Assembly (NCBI GenBank): GCA_013816325.1
Contig: JACDEP010000094.1
Span: 1 to 8,005 of the forward strand
Reading direction: 5' to 3'
Length of the DNA: 8,005 nucleotides
Origin: Methylotenera sp.
Lineage (GTDB): Bacteria > Pseudomonadota > Gammaproteobacteria > Burkholderiales > Methylophilaceae
Position 1 is the stretch's first letter; each line of letters begins with the position of its first letter. Positions 6,366-8,005 of the stretch are shown here, in pieces. Position numbers and translations under genes: made by a program. The notes beneath the pieces are model-generated. The model saw only the letters and a list, made by a program, of their open reading frames with translations, was not told the origin of the DNA and made no database searches.

Positions 6366-6400
6366 AATTTTTATCCTTTATGAGGGTGGTTTATGCATGA

Positions 6401-6428
6401 TCCAAGTGGATTTGAATTCAATCTTGGA
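6401..6428. repeat. Imperfect palindrome in the dprA-smg spacer
   Basis: TCCAA (6401-6405) pairs with TTGGA (6424-6428), and GATT (6409-6412) pairs with AATC (6420-6423). GTG is bulged, and the palindrome GAATTC lies at the centre. No T-run follows on the minus strand, so it is not a terminator. It could be an mRNA processing or stability hairpin or a protein-binding site, or chance. The rest of the 93-base spacer shows only the smg ribosome binding site. Confidence 0.4.
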
Positions 6429-6458
6429 CAATTCATCTTGTTACACGTAATGATGATG

Positions 6459-7565
6459 TTAGATAAGTTTTTGATATTTCCCGCCTACTAGGCTCACGAC
6501 ACTCCCTTCAAGTTCCAATAACATCAGCATGGATGAAACTTCACTCACCGTCAAGCCGCTTTGGCTAACTATATTTTCCAATTGTATAGGATCAAATCCC
6601 ATGATATTAAGTAAAGCATTATTTTTTAATGACTCTTTGGATTTTGATATGTCTGAATCCACTGGAGGTTCAGTTTTTTTAATATCCAGTTCATCTAATA
6701 TGTCCTGTATACAATCGACAAGCTTCGCACCTTGCTTGATAAGCTGATGGCAGCCTTTAGACATGGGGGAATGAATTGAACCAGGAATAGCAAATACTTC
6801 CCTCCCTTGCTCCGCAGCCAGTCTGGCAGTAATTTGTGAGCCACTTTGCAGATTGGCTTCAACTACCAAGCAGCCTATACTTAAACCGCTGATAATTCGA
6901 TTTCTTTTAGGAAAGTTTTGTGGTTTGGAAGGGGTTCCAAGTGCAAATTCAGAAATGATCAATCCGCGCTCTACGATTTGATGCGCTAGTTCACGATGTT
7001 TAGCCGGGTAGACAATGTCTAGCCCGGTACCCACTACTGCGATAGTAGCTCCATTCGCTTTTAATGCGCCACGGTGTGCGGCACCATCAATACCCAAGGC
7101 TAGTCCGCTGACCACACATAGGCCTTGATGGCATAGGTCGGTGGCAAAAGCTTCTGCATTTTTTTCTCCTTGTACAGAAGCATTACGGCTACCCACAATA
7201 GCAATGCTGGGTTGATTCAATAGCGCAAGATTGCCTTTTGCATATAAAATAGGAGGAGGGTCCGTGATTTCCAACAGGGCTTTGGGATAGACAGCATCTG
7301 CTAAAGTTACCAGGTAGTTATTATCTCTATTGAGCCAATCCCGGCTATCTTTTAAGATTTCTTCGTCTATACCTTTTTTAATCTCGCTAGCAATTTTTTC
7401 GGAAACAATTTCTCTTAATTGAGAATGGCTTGCTGCATAGATGGCAGCGGGACTGCCAAATGCTTTTAACAGTTGAAAAAAAGCCTGGGAACCCAGGCCA
7501 TAAATATTATTTAAACTGATCCACAGCGCTTTTTCTGCAACGTCTTCACTGTATTCTGCTTTCAT
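6459..7565 (-). CDS. dprA: DNA processing protein DprA (Smf)
   Basis: DprA binds incoming single-stranded DNA during natural transformation and loads RecA on it; it is also present in many species not known to be competent. The 368-residue product has the full three-part layout. An N-terminal helical SAM-like domain (about 10-60) includes NNIYGLGSQAF. The Rossmann-fold core (about 85-290) shows IVGSRNAS (123-130), SGLALGIDGAAHRGAL (153-168), VVGTGLDIVYPAKH (177-190), FPKRNRIISGLS (218-229) and EANLQSGSQITAR (236-248). The usual leucine of SGSLITAR is glutamine here. After a polar linker (about 291-315) comes a C-terminal winged-helix domain (316-368). The ATG lies 12 bases after the stop of the LysM-family gene, so the two are probably cotranscribed, although no strong Shine-Dalgarno is visible. 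Confidence 0.97.
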   Translation of the reverse strand: MKAEYSEDVAEKALWISLNNIYGLGSQAFFQLLKAFGSPAAIYAASHSQLREIVSEKIASEIKKGIDEEILKDSRDWLNRDNNYLVTLADAVYPKALLEITDPPPILYAKGNLALLNQPSIAIVGSRNASVQGEKNAEAFATDLCHQGLCVVSGLALGIDGAAHRGALKANGATIAVVGTGLDIVYPAKHRELAHQIVERGLIISEFALGTPSKPQNFPKRNRIISGLSIGCLVVEANLQSGSQITARLAAEQGREVFAIPGSIHSPMSKGCHQLIKQGAKLVDCIQDILDELDIKKTEPPVDSDISKSKESLKNNALLNIMGFDPIQLENIVSQSGLTVSEVSSMLMLLELEGSVVSLVGGKYQKLI

Positions 7566-7577
7566 AAAATAATCGTT

Positions 7578-8005
7578 TTAAGGTGTTTGCACTGCGTCTA
7601 GTTTGTTGATGGGTTGGCTAGCTTGCATGACTAAGGCATATGATACACGTTCAAATACACGGAATACCATAATCAAACCTACACGCTCATCCGGCAATTT
7701 AATCATGCCTGGTTCTAAAGCTAATTGTTTATCGGTAGGTTTTTTTTCTATGGTTCTAACCTCTTTGCCATCTTTGTCACGTTTGACATCTACGTCAATC
7801 CCTGGTGTTTTCGGTTTAGAATCAGATGATTTTGGCGGCAGTTCAGGATCTTTAATAATGCGCCCATAACGGTTAACTGCTAACACATGTCCTACTTCTA
7901 TTCCATCAGCAGAACCACGGCTGATAGCAACGATGCTTTGAGGGCCAGCCTCAGCTACTCCGCCATATATTTTTATAATACGCCCGTTAATCTCTTGTTC
8001 TGGAG
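7578..8005 (-). CDS. LysM-domain family protein upstream of dprA, partial (N-terminus beyond right edge)
   Basis: The frame is open from the right edge of the window to the TAA at 7580-7578, giving 141 C-terminal residues. An internal GTG at 7886 could be mistaken for a start, but the reading frame continues upstream with conserved-looking sequence (GRIIKIYGGVAEAGPQSIVA, then SRGSADGIEVGHVLAV), so the gene is longer. A lysine-, proline- and aspartate-rich segment lies in the middle. The end, VGLIMVFRVFERVSYALVMQ followed by INKLDAVQTP, resembles the C-terminal domain of the LysM-containing proteins that commonly precede dprA in betaproteobacteria. The LysM peptidoglycan-binding repeat and any signal peptide would be in the missing part, so the family name is inferred from this tail and from context. 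A periplasmic or wall-associated location is expected. Confidence 0.75.
   Translation of the reverse strand, partial: PEQEINGRIIKIYGGVAEAGPQSIVAISRGSADGIEVGHVLAVNRYGRIIKDPELPPKSSDSKPKTPGIDVDVKRDKDGKEVRTIEKKPTDKQLALEPGMIKLPDERVGLIMVFRVFERVSYALVMQASQPINKLDAVQTP

Noticed and set aside
7578..7886. A stand-alone 102-residue gene starting at GTG 7886
   Set aside because: The frame continues without a stop to the window edge with conserved-looking sequence, so this is the tail of a longer gene.

Overview
The window is an ordinary-looking chromosomal segment from a betaproteobacterium. The likeliest group is the Methylophilaceae or a related Nitrosomonadales lineage (Methylotenera/Methylophilus type). 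This is inferred from the moderately AT-leaning composition, the gene orders LysM protein-dprA-smg and ahcY-holin-like-metF, and metK lying divergent from an lpxL-dapF pair. No sequence search was possible, so the genus is a guess. No insertion sequence, CRISPR array, tRNA, rRNA or prophage was found.

Layout. Positions 1-1476 (minus strand) hold an lpxL/htrB-type lipid A acyltransferase followed by dapF, which is cut by the left edge. A divergent intergenic region (1477-1652) leads into metK (1653-2816, plus). The 325-base gap 2817-3141 is the most informative non-coding stretch. It contains a consensus sigma70 promoter (TTGACA-16-TATAAT), an S-adenosylhomocysteine (SAH) riboswitch, a long hairpin that competes with the riboswitch pseudoknot, and a 16-base tandem duplication. 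Next comes the plus-strand operon ahcY (3142-4566), a small four-helix membrane protein of the phage-holin-like family (4643-4993) and metF (4997-5842). A bidirectional terminator (about 5877-5911) separates it from the convergent minus-strand operon: LysM-family protein (cut by the right edge), dprA and smg.

How the genes fit together. metK makes S-adenosylmethionine (SAM). Methyl transfer turns SAM into SAH, and ahcY hydrolyses SAH to homocysteine and adenosine. metF makes the 5-methyl-tetrahydrofolate used by methionine synthase (not in the window) to remethylate homocysteine. The riboswitch is expected to raise ahcY, and probably metF, when SAH builds up. lpxL and dapF belong to cell-envelope synthesis (lipid A and meso-diaminopimelate). 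dprA is a DNA-uptake and recombination mediator.

The protein-coding content is standard. The points most worth a second look are the architecture of the riboswitch expression platform, the unexplained membrane protein inside the SAM-cycle operon, a small hairpin in the metK leader, and a terminator that overlaps the smg stop codon.
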